A DNA stretch of 64,000 nucleotides from Prochlorococcus sp. MIT 1341. GTDB taxonomy: Bacteria; Cyanobacteriota; Cyanobacteriia; PCC-6307; Cyanobiaceae. Below the pieces are notes generated by a model. That model did not search any database, was not told the DNA's origin, and was given only the letters and a program-made list of their open reading frames with translations. Positions 56,586 to 64,000 of the stretch are shown here, one piece after another (the first letter of the stretch is position 1; each line of letters starts with the position of its first letter). Location: NCBI RefSeq assembly GCF_034092415.1, contig NZ_CP139304.1, forward strand, positions 1-64,000, written 5' to 3'. The position numbers were made by a program, and so were the translations under genes.

Positions 56586-57849
56586 TTTTTAAGAGAGTCG
56601 AATCGGTTTCAGCTAAGAGGGCGGCTATCGCAAGGCTCATTGCGACTCGATGATCGGTCTCACTATCTAGGGAGGCCCCTTTTAGTGGTTGGCCACCATG
56701 GATTAGGAGGCCATCAGTATGTTCTTCAATATCAGCCCCCATTTTTTTTAGTTGCCTTGTCATTACGGCAAGACGATCCGTTTCTTTTACTCGAAGTTCG
56801 CTTGCACCAGAAATCTTGCTCTCTCCATCACAAAAGCATGCAGCAACTGTAAGGATTGGGACTTCATCAACTAAGCGGGGAATCATCTCTTCATTAATTG
56901 AAAAAGGTTTCAGGGCACCACTTCTTACTCGGAGATCTCCAACAGGTTCCCCCGCTATTTCTTTTTGAGCTAACACTTCTATTCGTGCGTCCATTTGTTG
57001 CATTATTTCTAGGATTCCTGTTCTTGTTGGATTTAGTCCAACGTTTTCAATGGTCAAATCAGAGTTTGGTAAGAGAGAACCTGCAACCAGCCAGAAAGCT
57101 GCTGAGCTGATGTCACCAGGGACAACTACTTTTTGTCCTTTAAGCCTTGCTCCAGGCCTGACAATTATGTGGCGTCCTATTTCTCCACCAACTTGAAGGT
57201 TTGCTCCAAATGCGCGAAGCATTCTTTCGCTATGGTCTCTTGAGTGTGCTGGCTCAATAACAGTTGTGGGCCCCTCCGCTGTCAATGCTGCTAGCAACAA
57301 AGCTGATTTAACTTGAGCACTTGCAACAGGTGTTCCTATTACGGCTCCATGAAGTTGGCAACCATGAATGGCAATAGGGGCGAAATTGCCATTTGATCTA
57401 CCGGTTACTTTGCCTCCCATAATTGACAAAGGGCGACTGACTCTTTCCATTGGACGATGTCTAAGTGAATTATCGCCAGTTAAAACAAAATGACGATCTT
57501 TTTGGCCAACAAGCATCCCCATAAGTAGGCGCATTGTGGTTCCTGAGTTCCCGCAATCCAGTATCTCCTCAGGTTCTTTAAGGCCATCGAGTCCGACACC
57601 TGTTATCTCTACAGACTTGCCATGACTAATTGAACTTATCTTAGCTCCCATTGCTCTCAGACAATTCGCAGTGCATAGTGGATCTTCTGCAGGGAGAAGA
57701 CCTTCAACTGTTGTCACTCCATCGGCAATTGCCCCAAACATGAGAGCTCTGTGTGAGATCGATTTATCGCCGGGAACCTGAACTTTTCCTATCAATACAC
57801 CACCCGACTTTAGTTCTTTTTTAGATGGTGCTTTATTGAAATCCATCAA
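56524..57849 (-). CDS. aroA: 3-phosphoshikimate 1-carboxyvinyltransferase (EPSP synthase)
   Basis: AroA makes EPSP in the shikimate pathway for aromatic amino acids and quinones. Motifs: [18 protein letters not shown], the [17 protein letters not shown] segment, [33 protein letters not shown], and the C-terminal [18 protein letters not shown] and [13 protein letters not shown]. Length 441 is normal. It lies between ubiD (42 bases upstream) and the MnmC-type gene, which overlaps its 3' end. Confidence 0.96.
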   Translation of the reverse strand: MMDFNKAPSKKELKSGGVLIGKVQVPGDKSISHRALMFGAIADGVTTVEGLLPAEDPLCTANCLRAMGAKISSISHGKSVEITGVGLDGLKEPEEILDCGNSGTTMRLLMGMLVGQKDRHFVLTGDNSLRHRPMERVSRPLSIMGGKVTGRSNGNFAPIAIHGCQLHGAVIGTPVASAQVKSALLLAALTAEGPTTVIEPAHSRDHSERMLRAFGANLQVGGEIGRHIIVRPGARLKGQKVVVPGDISSAAFWLVAGSLLPNSDLTIENVGLNPTRTGILEIMQQMDARIEVLAQKEIAGEPVGDLRVRSGALKPFSINEEMIPRLVDEVPILTVAACFCDGESKISGASELRVKETDRLAVMTRQLKKMGADIEEHTDGLLIHGGQPLKGASLDSETDHRVAMSLAIAALLAETDSTLLKSEAAAISYPNFWNDLAYLHN

Positions 57850-57891
57850 GGGAAAAAGTTTTTCTTATAAAGATTGTATGGTTCATTGAGC

Positions 57892-59481
57892 TCAGTCATT
57901 CGACGGATAACTTTTTACTAAGTATTTAAGCTGTTCTTTTTTGATGATTCGGTCAATGACATAACCAAATAGTGATGGATCAGGCTCTTTATTAATTAGG
58001 TCTTCCAATCCAAGCTCTTTCCATCGAGCATCAACTTTCTCTTCAAGTTCCCTTGATCGAGTAAGAGGTTCGCCCCACTCGTGATTTTTTTCTGGACCGA
58101 TTTTTGTTGTTGCATCGATAGCAAGTCTTCCTCCCATACCAATATGGTCACTAGCAAAGTCAAGACTGTCGAAAGGGGTGTTTTCTATAACGCAAAGATC
58201 TCGTTGAGGATCTACTTGTGCCGCTATAGCCCAAATAACTTGTCTAGGGTCTCGTATGTTGATCTGCTTATCAACAACAACAACAAACTTTGTGTAGGTA
58301 AATTGTGGGAGTGCGCTCCAGAAGGCCATGGCGGCTCGCTTTGCCTGCCCTGGATAATCTTTTTGAATTGAGATGATGGCTAACTTGTAACTAAGAGCTT
58401 CCATTGGCAAGAAAAAATCAATAATTTCAGGTACTTGTTGTCTAAGAATGGGTGTGTAGATCCTGTTTAGAGCTATTGCAATCATTGCTTCTTCTTTTGG
58501 AGGCCGCCCGCTAAAGGTTGTTAGGAAGACAGGCTCTTTACGATGAGTGACGCAATGAATATCTATTAGCGGGGAGCTCTCTTCTGCTCCATAAAAACCC
58601 ATATGGTCTCCAAAAGGACCATCGAGTAATTCCTTCCCTGGTGTAATTGTTCCTTCCAGGATTATTTCGCTCTGACTAGGCACTTGTATGTCAATAGTTT
58701 TGCAGCCTGTTAGCTGGACACCTCTTCCTGCGTAAAGGCCTGCAAAAAGCCATTCACTTAATTGAACGGGTATTGGTGTGGCTGCAGCCATTACAAGTAA
58801 AGGATGAACTCCTATTGCAATGGCTATTTCAAGTTTCTTTCCTAGTGAGGCTGCTTTCCTTAAGTGTCTCGCGCCACCTCTAACGCTTAGCCAATGAACC
58901 GTCATTGAATTTTTAGATTGGCGCTGGAGTCGATATACACCAATATTTGGAGTCTTGGTTTCAGGATCTTTAGTAATTACTAACCCTAAGGTGATTACTC
59001 CACCTGCATCATTTGGCCAGGGCCTAATTAATGGAAGCCTGTCAAGGTCAACATCCTCTCCAGTCAAAACTTTTTGATGGCAACTAGGAGTAAAGTCACG
59101 ATCTGGTCTTGCTTTATACAAATCCCAAAGCAAACTTCCGAATTGCGTTGTTTCTCTTAGTCCTTTTGGAGGTTTTGGTTGTTGAAGTAGGGAGAGTCGG
59201 GAGCCAAGCTCTTCAAGTTCTTGTGGATCTTCTAAACCCATACTCCAAACAACCCTCTCTAATGTCCCAAGAACATTTACTGCCACTGGAATTGAAGACC
59301 CTATTACATTCTCAAAAAGCAAGGCTGGTCCTCCCATGCTTAAGACACGATCACTAATTGCAGAAAGTTCCAAGTCTGGATCTACTGGCGCAGAAATCCT
59401 TCTTAACTGCCCTCTCTCTTCAAGTAAGGAAAGAAATTGACGTAGGTCTCGTGTGGCTGTTTTTGGATTTATGGAGGACAT
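57892..59481 (-). CDS. ubiD: UbiD family decarboxylase
   Basis: UbiD-type enzymes decarboxylate aromatic acids with prenylated FMN; in cyanobacteria the usual role is decarboxylation of 4-hydroxybenzoate derivatives for plastoquinone. The protein of 529 residues shows the metal and cofactor segments: GVYRLQRQSKNSMTVHW, GPFGDHMGFYG with Glu residues nearby (EGTITPGKELLDGP), PKEEAMIAIALNRIY and the C-terminal IGMGGRLAIDATTK. It heads the minus-strand run ubiD-aroA-MnmC-glmU. Confidence 0.92.
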   Translation of the reverse strand: MSSINPKTATRDLRQFLSLLEERGQLRRISAPVDPDLELSAISDRVLSMGGPALLFENVIGSSIPVAVNVLGTLERVVWSMGLEDPQELEELGSRLSLLQQPKPPKGLRETTQFGSLLWDLYKARPDRDFTPSCHQKVLTGEDVDLDRLPLIRPWPNDAGGVITLGLVITKDPETKTPNIGVYRLQRQSKNSMTVHWLSVRGGARHLRKAASLGKKLEIAIAIGVHPLLVMAAATPIPVQLSEWLFAGLYAGRGVQLTGCKTIDIQVPSQSEIILEGTITPGKELLDGPFGDHMGFYGAEESSPLIDIHCVTHRKEPVFLTTFSGRPPKEEAMIAIALNRIYTPILRQQVPEIIDFFLPMEALSYKLAIISIQKDYPGQAKRAAMAFWSALPQFTYTKFVVVVDKQINIRDPRQVIWAIAAQVDPQRDLCVIENTPFDSLDFASDHIGMGGRLAIDATTKIGPEKNHEWGEPLTRSRELEEKVDARWKELGLEDLINKEPDPSLFGYVIDRIIKKEQLKYLVKSYPSND

Positions 59482-59544
59482 TCTTGAAACACGCTTAGAA
59501 GATGATCTGGTTACTGTGACGCAAAAGCACTATGAATTGATTTT

Positions 59545-60276
59545 ATGAAAGTTTCTTATTTTCATGTTGCTGCTGATGTCCCAAAAGGGAGTTTGCCCGA
59601 TGCAGCAGTTGTAATCGATGTCCTTAGAGCAACAACTACAATTGCTTTCGCATTGCAGAACGGGGCTGAGTCGGTTCAGGTCTTCGAAAATCTTGATGAG
59701 CTTAGAGAAACGGCAGGGAAATGGCCCGAATCTTCTCGTCTTATGCTGGGAGAGAGAGGGGGTAAACGTGTTGAAGGGTTTGACTTGGGGAATTCTCCCC
59801 TTGCAGTAGTACCTGGTCAGGTGGCTGGTAAAAGGCTTTTTATGAGCACCACAAATGGTACTAGATCTCTTCATCGAGTTAGAGATGTTCAAAAGTTATA
59901 TACGATGTCTCTTCCTAATCGCAAAGCAGTTGTTGAACGATTGCTAAATGAATGGTTTGCAGAAATATGGATTGTTGGGAGTGGTTGGGAAGGAGCATAT
60001 TCCTTGGAAGATTCTTTGGCGGCAGGGGCTTTGATCTCAATGCTTATGAAGAATTCTTCAAGAAAAGTGGATGTAATAAATGATGAACTCTCGTCAGCCT
60101 TTGCCTTATGGGAGAAATGGAAGGATGATGTCGAGGGATGCTTACGAGAGTCAACCCATGGAAAACGCCTTCTGAGCATTGGAGATCATGATGAGGATTT
60201 GAAGTGTTGTGCGACATTGGATCAACTAATGGTGGTTCCAACACAGAGTTCCCCTGGAATTCTGAGTGCTGCCTAA
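59545..60276 (+). CDS. comB: 2-phosphosulfolactate phosphatase family protein
   Basis: The 243-residue protein belongs to the ComB family: [54 protein letters not shown], and [19 protein letters not shown]. In methanogens it removes phosphate from 2-phosphosulfolactate in coenzyme M synthesis; cyanobacteria lack that pathway as far as known, so the local role is open (sulfolactate production is possible). It is divergent from ubiD, 63 bases apart. Confidence 0.9.
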   Translation: MKVSYFHVAADVPKGSLPDAAVVIDVLRATTTIAFALQNGAESVQVFENLDELRETAGKWPESSRLMLGERGGKRVEGFDLGNSPLAVVPGQVAGKRLFMSTTNGTRSLHRVRDVQKLYTMSLPNRKAVVERLLNEWFAEIWIVGSGWEGAYSLEDSLAAGALISMLMKNSSRKVDVINDELSSAFALWEKWKDDVEGCLRESTHGKRLLSIGDHDEDLKCCATLDQLMVVPTQSSPGILSAA

Positions 60277-60319
60277 GAGCTCTATGGAGATTTAGAGTTT
60301 TGATGTTTTCTGTGAACTT

Positions 60320-61141
60320 GTGACCGACTTCTTGGCGGCCGCTTTGCAGCTAACTAGCTCTTCAGAGCTAGAAGCTAATTTTTTAGCGGCAGAAGAGCAG
60401 GTTGAACTTGCAGCCCGAAGAGGGGCTGAGCTGGTTGGGCTGCCAGAAAACTTTGCCTTTATGGGAGATGACCAGAAAAGACTAGAACTCGCACCGGAGC
60501 TAGCTGAAAAATGCAGTCGTTTTTTAGTAACGATGGCTAGGCGTTATCAGGTTGTACTTCTTGGAGGAGGCTTTCCTGTCCCTATTGGTGATGGACTACA
60601 TACTCTTAATAGGTCTGAGTTAGTAGGACGAGATGGTCAGTTGTTAGCAAGATACGACAAGATTCATTTGTTTGATGTAGACCTTCCTGATGGCAATACA
60701 TATAGGGAATCTGAAACTTTTACCCCAGGGGATTCTTTACCTCCGGTAGTTGATGTGCCTGGGCTGTGTCGAGTAGGGATGTCTATTTGTTATGACGTGA
60801 GGTTTCCTGAGCTTTATCGTTATCTAATTAGTTCTGGCGCTGAATTGTTAATGATTCCTGCCGCTTTTACAGCATTCACAGGGAAAGATCATTGGCAGGT
60901 ATTGCTTCAGGCTCGTGCAATTGAAAATACGGCTTATGTAGTTGCCCCTGCTCAAACAGGGTTGCATTCAGGAAGAAGGCAGAGTCATGGACATGCAATG
61001 GTTATTGATCCTTGGGGTACGGTCTTGGCAGATGCAGGCGTTCTTCAAGGCGCAGCTATTGCGCCCGTTGACACATTTCATATTGGAAGGATTAGAGAGC
61101 AAATGCCATGTTTAAAGCATAGGCAGCCAGAGCTTTTTTGA
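60320..61141 (+). CDS. carbon-nitrogen hydrolase (nitrilase family, Nit1-like)
   Basis: The protein has the Glu-Lys-Cys triad: Glu in LVGLPENFAFMG, Lys in RYDKIHLFDVDLPDG and Cys in GMSICYDVRFPELYR. The pattern IHLFDVDLPDG with a following ESETFTPGD fits the Nit1/Nit2-type amidases that act on deaminated glutathione. That fits a repair role, though substrate is inferred from similarity. The GTG start is at 60320. amiC overlaps its stop by 4 bases. Confidence 0.92.
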   Translation: MTDFLAAALQLTSSSELEANFLAAEEQVELAARRGAELVGLPENFAFMGDDQKRLELAPELAEKCSRFLVTMARRYQVVLLGGGFPVPIGDGLHTLNRSELVGRDGQLLARYDKIHLFDVDLPDGNTYRESETFTPGDSLPPVVDVPGLCRVGMSICYDVRFPELYRYLISSGAELLMIPAAFTAFTGKDHWQVLLQARAIENTAYVVAPAQTGLHSGRRQSHGHAMVIDPWGTVLADAGVLQGAAIAPVDTFHIGRIREQMPCLKHRQPELF

Positions 61142-62241
61142 AGCTTATGAAATCGGTTGTTTCTCGTCGACTTGGCAGTCTTTTAGCGGGATTCTTACCG
61201 ATCTTCTTTTATCTTTCAAGTGTTCCATTAAGGGCTGCAAGTGCTTTGGCGGCTTGGTCTATTGATGTCAACGGAGTTTTACAACTCAGAACATCTAGGA
61301 ACGCTCAATTAAAGGCTTTTTTTCAGACATCTGACCATCGAAGAGGAGATCGGGTTTGGATAGATTTTCCAGGCGAGCTCGTAAGACCGAGAACAATTGA
61401 GGGTACTGGACCAATAAAGGAGATTCGATTAGGAAAACCTAGTTATGGATTTACTCGCTTAGTTATTGAATTTGCACCTGGAATTGTGATTGATTCGTCA
61501 GAGTTGCAATTGGTAGCTGTTTCTGAAGACCGTTGGGAGCTTCCTTTAAAGGGCATACCAACTAATGGACTTTTAAAGATAGGTGAGGGAACCTTGAGAT
61601 CACCTAATTGGCTGAGAAAATCCAAGGGAAATTTCAGTCCTTTAAGAGCAACTTACTCGACAAATTCCATACTGCCGGAAGTTAAAAGAGGTATTTATAG
61701 GGTAGTAATTGACCCAGGACATGGCGGACCTGATCCAGGAGCTGTAGGAATAGGACGTTTACGTGAAACAGATGTAGTTCTTGACATTGCGCTTCAGGTT
61801 AGAAGTCTTTTGGAGTCGAAAGGGGTAAAGGTAAGCATGACTAGAACTAAAGAGGTGGATTTAGATTTACCACCTAGAGTTGCTTTAGCTAATCGCTTAA
61901 GAGCTTCGGCTTTTGTAAGTATTCATGTAAATGCTTCTAGAAAGAATAAGCGTGGAGTTAATGGAATAGAAACTTTTTTCTATTCTGGTTGGAGAGGAAA
62001 GAAATTGGCTGAGAACATTCAAGAACAAGTTTTGAATGTTTCTCCTGGTAGTCCAGATAGAGGAGTTAGGCAAGGACGTTTTTTTGTTATTAGAAGAACA
62101 ACAATGCCCGCTGCTTTAGTTGAGGCAGGATTTGTTACTGGTGATTTGGATGCTCCAAGGCTTGCAAGGGTCGATCATAGGAAAAAACTTTCTTTTGCTA
62201 TTGCGAAAGGAATTCTTAACTACTTGAAGGAGGTTTATTAG
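61138..62241 (+). CDS. amiC: N-acetylmuramoyl-L-alanine amidase with AMIN domain
   Basis: This periplasmic enzyme cleaves septal peptidoglycan. It has a signal peptide (residues about 1-36), an AMIN peptidoglycan- or lumen-targeting domain (about 40-150), and a C-terminal amidase_3 domain with zinc His in VVIDPGHGGPDPGAVG, Glu in LRETDVVLDIA, His in VSIHVNAS and Glu in ALVEAGFVT. The start TTG at 61138 overlaps the previous stop by 4 bases; an ATG is found three codons later. Confidence 0.94.
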   Translation: MKLMKSVVSRRLGSLLAGFLPIFFYLSSVPLRAASALAAWSIDVNGVLQLRTSRNAQLKAFFQTSDHRRGDRVWIDFPGELVRPRTIEGTGPIKEIRLGKPSYGFTRLVIEFAPGIVIDSSELQLVAVSEDRWELPLKGIPTNGLLKIGEGTLRSPNWLRKSKGNFSPLRATYSTNSILPEVKRGIYRVVIDPGHGGPDPGAVGIGRLRETDVVLDIALQVRSLLESKGVKVSMTRTKEVDLDLPPRVALANRLRASAFVSIHVNASRKNKRGVNGIETFFYSGWRGKKLAENIQEQVLNVSPGSPDRGVRQGRFFVIRRTTMPAALVEAGFVTGDLDAPRLARVDHRKKLSFAIAKGILNYLKEVY

Positions 62242-62242
62242 G

Positions 62243-63040
62243 TTGACTTTTGGCCTTTTTGACAGCGGTGTTGGTGGTTTTACTGTGCTTATGCAAGTCC
62301 TAAGAAGATATCCTTTAAGTTCTTGTTTGTATTTAGCTGACACTGCTCGTGTTCCCTATGGTGACAAAGGAATAAACGAAATAAGAGAAATAGCTCTAGA
62401 AGTTACTCACTGGCTTCGAGGGCAAAATGTTTCTTTTGTGTTAGTGGGATGCAATACAACCAATTCTTTAGCATTAGACATTGTGCAAAGAGAAGCTGGT
62501 GTTCCTGTGGTTAGCTTGATAAGTTCTGCCGCAGAGATGATTACTAAGAGAAGGGTGGGTGTACTGGCAACTCCTGCTACGGCCTTGTCGGGTGCATACA
62601 AATCTGAAATTGAATTATCTAGTTCAGATAAGATTGTCTTTGAGCAAAGTTGCCCTGCCTTTGTGCCAATGATTGAGGACGGGAAAATCGATTCAGTTGA
62701 GTTACGTCGTGTTGCAATTAAGTATTTGAGCCCCCTCTTAGAGGCTCGTGTTGAAGAAGTTGTTCTTGGATGCACTCACTACCCTCTTTTAGAGCCACTA
62801 CTCCGTGAATTATTACCTCAGGAAATTAGGATAATTGATCCTGCTGTTGGTTTAGCTGACAAGCTTGATAAATTCCTGGGCCCTCCTGTTTGGAGGTTCA
62901 ATCGGAGGTACTCACTAGCTTCTACTCGTTTTTGCGTTACTAAGGACCCCCTGAATTTTGCGGCTCGAGCTAACGATTGGTTGGGCGAGTGTCCAGAGGT
63001 TGAGCTGGTTTCGCTACAGCAGAGGTCCTGTTTCTTTTAG
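62243..63040 (+). CDS. murI: glutamate racemase
   Basis: MurI makes D-glutamate for peptidoglycan. The two catalytic cysteines are in VGCNTTNSLALD and VLGCTHYPLLEP; LFDSGVGGFTVL and ADTARVPYGDKG are the substrate segments. TTG at 62243 lies directly after the amiC stop and is preceded by AAGGAGG about 8 bases away, within the end of amiC, which decides the start. The length of 265 is usual. Confidence 0.96.
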   Translation: MTFGLFDSGVGGFTVLMQVLRRYPLSSCLYLADTARVPYGDKGINEIREIALEVTHWLRGQNVSFVLVGCNTTNSLALDIVQREAGVPVVSLISSAAEMITKRRVGVLATPATALSGAYKSEIELSSSDKIVFEQSCPAFVPMIEDGKIDSVELRRVAIKYLSPLLEARVEEVVLGCTHYPLLEPLLRELLPQEIRIIDPAVGLADKLDKFLGPPVWRFNRRYSLASTRFCVTKDPLNFAARANDWLGECPEVELVSLQQRSCFF

Positions 63041-63062
63041 GATTGGAGAAGAGAGGGTTTGC

Positions 63063-64000
63063 ATGGCTACAGTCACTGAGCTGCTAGAGCCGGTAGAGCT
63101 GGATCTTGAGACCCTGCTCTCAGATCTTCGTAGCCTTATTGGAGCAGGACATCCAATACTTCAGGCTGCTGCAGAACATCTTTTTAGTGCTGGTGGTAAA
63201 CGTCTTCGCCCAGGAATCGTTCTTTTGATTTCGAGGGCCTTGTCCCAAGGGGGTGATCTGTCTCCTAGGCACCGACGTCTGGCTGAGATCACAGAGATGA
63301 TTCATACAGCATCATTGGTTCACGATGATGTGGTTGATGAGGCAGCAACAAGAAGAGGGGTCGAAACAGTTCATAGTCGCTTTAATCATCGTGTTGCAGT
63401 TCTTGCTGGTGATTTTCTTTTTGCCCAAGCGAGTTGGCATCTGGCGAATCTAGATAATCTTGATGTCGTCAAGCTTCTTAGTAGGGTCATCATGGATCTT
63501 GCTGACGGTGAGGTTAAGCAAGGTCTTTATAGATATGACTCAGGTCAGTCTTTTGAGAATTATTTGGAAAAAAGCTATTGCAAAACAGCCTCTTTGATAG
63601 CCAATAGTGCTCAGGCTGCTGGTGTATTAAGTAATCAATCCGAAGATCGACTGCAATTGCTTCATCATTTTGGACGACAGCTTGGACTGGCTTTTCAGGT
63701 TGTTGATGACATACTTGATTTCACTGGTAGCGAGAAGCAGCTTGGAAAACCAGCAGCTAATGACTTGGCCAGTGGATATTTGACTGCACCAGTACTTTTC
63801 GCCCTCCAGGAACACCCATCCTTGGCAGTATTGATTGAGAGAGAGTTGACTTCTGCGGATGATTTAGAACAAGCTCTTCAGCTCGTAAGAGGATCTGATG
63901 CGATTCCTAGGAGTAGGGAGCTTGCTGAAAGATTTGCACGAGAATCTCGAGAGGCCTTGACGTGGTTGCCAGATTCTTCTTACAAGAGGGCTTTGGTCGA
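63063..64000 (+). CDS. sds: solanesyl (all-trans polyprenyl) diphosphate synthase, cut by window end
   Basis: The ATG at 63063 opens a frame still open at base 64000 (312 codons), so only the last residues are missing. It shows GGKRLRPGIVLLISRAL, the first aspartate-rich motif LVHDDVVDEA, ADGEVKQGLYRYD and the second motif FQVVDDILDFTGS, plus LGKPAANDLASGYLTAP. Residues before the first DDxxD and the absence of a two-residue insertion fit a long-chain enzyme that makes the plastoquinone side chain. It lies 22 bases after murI. Confidence 0.93.
   Translation, partial: MATVTELLEPVELDLETLLSDLRSLIGAGHPILQAAAEHLFSAGGKRLRPGIVLLISRALSQGGDLSPRHRRLAEITEMIHTASLVHDDVVDEAATRRGVETVHSRFNHRVAVLAGDFLFAQASWHLANLDNLDVVKLLSRVIMDLADGEVKQGLYRYDSGQSFENYLEKSYCKTASLIANSAQAAGVLSNQSEDRLQLLHHFGRQLGLAFQVVDDILDFTGSEKQLGKPAANDLASGYLTAPVLFALQEHPSLAVLIERELTSADDLEQALQLVRGSDAIPRSRELAERFARESREALTWLPDSSYKRALV

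Overview
The window reads as a contiguous chromosomal segment of a marine picocyanobacterium, most like a low-light-adapted Prochlorococcus. The reasons are the AT-rich but not extreme composition, very short intergenic gaps, cyanobacteria-specific families (NdhL, DUF3007, cyAbrB, Ycf51, DUF760, DUF4336, plastocyanin, group 2 sigma factor), the phylloquinone genes menD and menB, and a gene order (dnaA, GST, gor, Na/Ca exchanger, pyrC, tRNA-Leu, ndhL, trpA) that I recall from Prochlorococcus genomes. The strain assignment is inference. No prophage, insertion sequence, CRISPR array or restriction system is visible, and the content is overwhelmingly housekeeping.

Layout. 1-9.2 kb: dnaA, a glutathione S-transferase and glutathione reductase, a Na+/Ca2+ exchanger, a 48-residue small protein, pyrC, tRNA-Leu(UAA), the ndhL-DUF3007-trpA group and a cyAbrB regulator. 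9.2-12 kb is the least dense part. It has three gene-poor stretches with hairpins and palindromes, a YciI-like protein overlapping a c6-type cytochrome, and several tiny ORFs. 12-26.7 kb: a group 2 sigma factor, hisIE, a QueD-like enzyme, HupE, ClpB2, a Nif11-domain protein, plastocyanin, an SDR epimerase, hemE, glgB, a CocE-type hydrolase and small cyanobacterial proteins, ending in a Ycf51 protein with a tandem-repeat tail. 26.8-42 kb: a TamB-like giant protein, proA-folB, an M3 peptidase, ndhD, thrB, glucokinase, thrS and trpS. 42-48.5 kb: a DUF697 membrane protein, a manganese-type ABC transporter operon ending in a DUF4336 gene, DUF760 and lepB. 48.6-64 kb: menD, menB, glgA, murF on the plus strand; ubiD, aroA, an MnmC-type methyltransferase and glmU on the minus strand; then comB, a nitrilase-family amidase, an AmiC-type amidase, murI and a truncated solanesyl diphosphate synthase running off the right edge.

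How the genes fit together. Photosynthetic electron transfer and its cofactors are represented by petE, a c6-type cytochrome, ndhL, ndhD, menD, menB, ubiD, sds and hemE. Glycogen synthesis and use are represented by glgB, glgA and glk. Cell wall synthesis is represented by murF, murI, glmU and amiC. Amino acid synthesis is represented by trpA, hisIE, thrB, proA and aroA. Translation is served by thrS, trpS, tRNA-Leu and an MnmC-type enzyme. Manganese uptake fits the needs of photosystem II.

I found no convincing new multi-gene system. The most unusual points are a 24-bp tandem repeat at the end of ycf51 whose last unit supplies the start codon of the next gene, a stand-alone Nif11 protein next to a 19-bp perfect hairpin, a 14-bp palindrome just upstream of glucokinase, an apparently missing conventional start for menD, and an unrecorded-looking 48-residue ORF with a good ribosome binding site.
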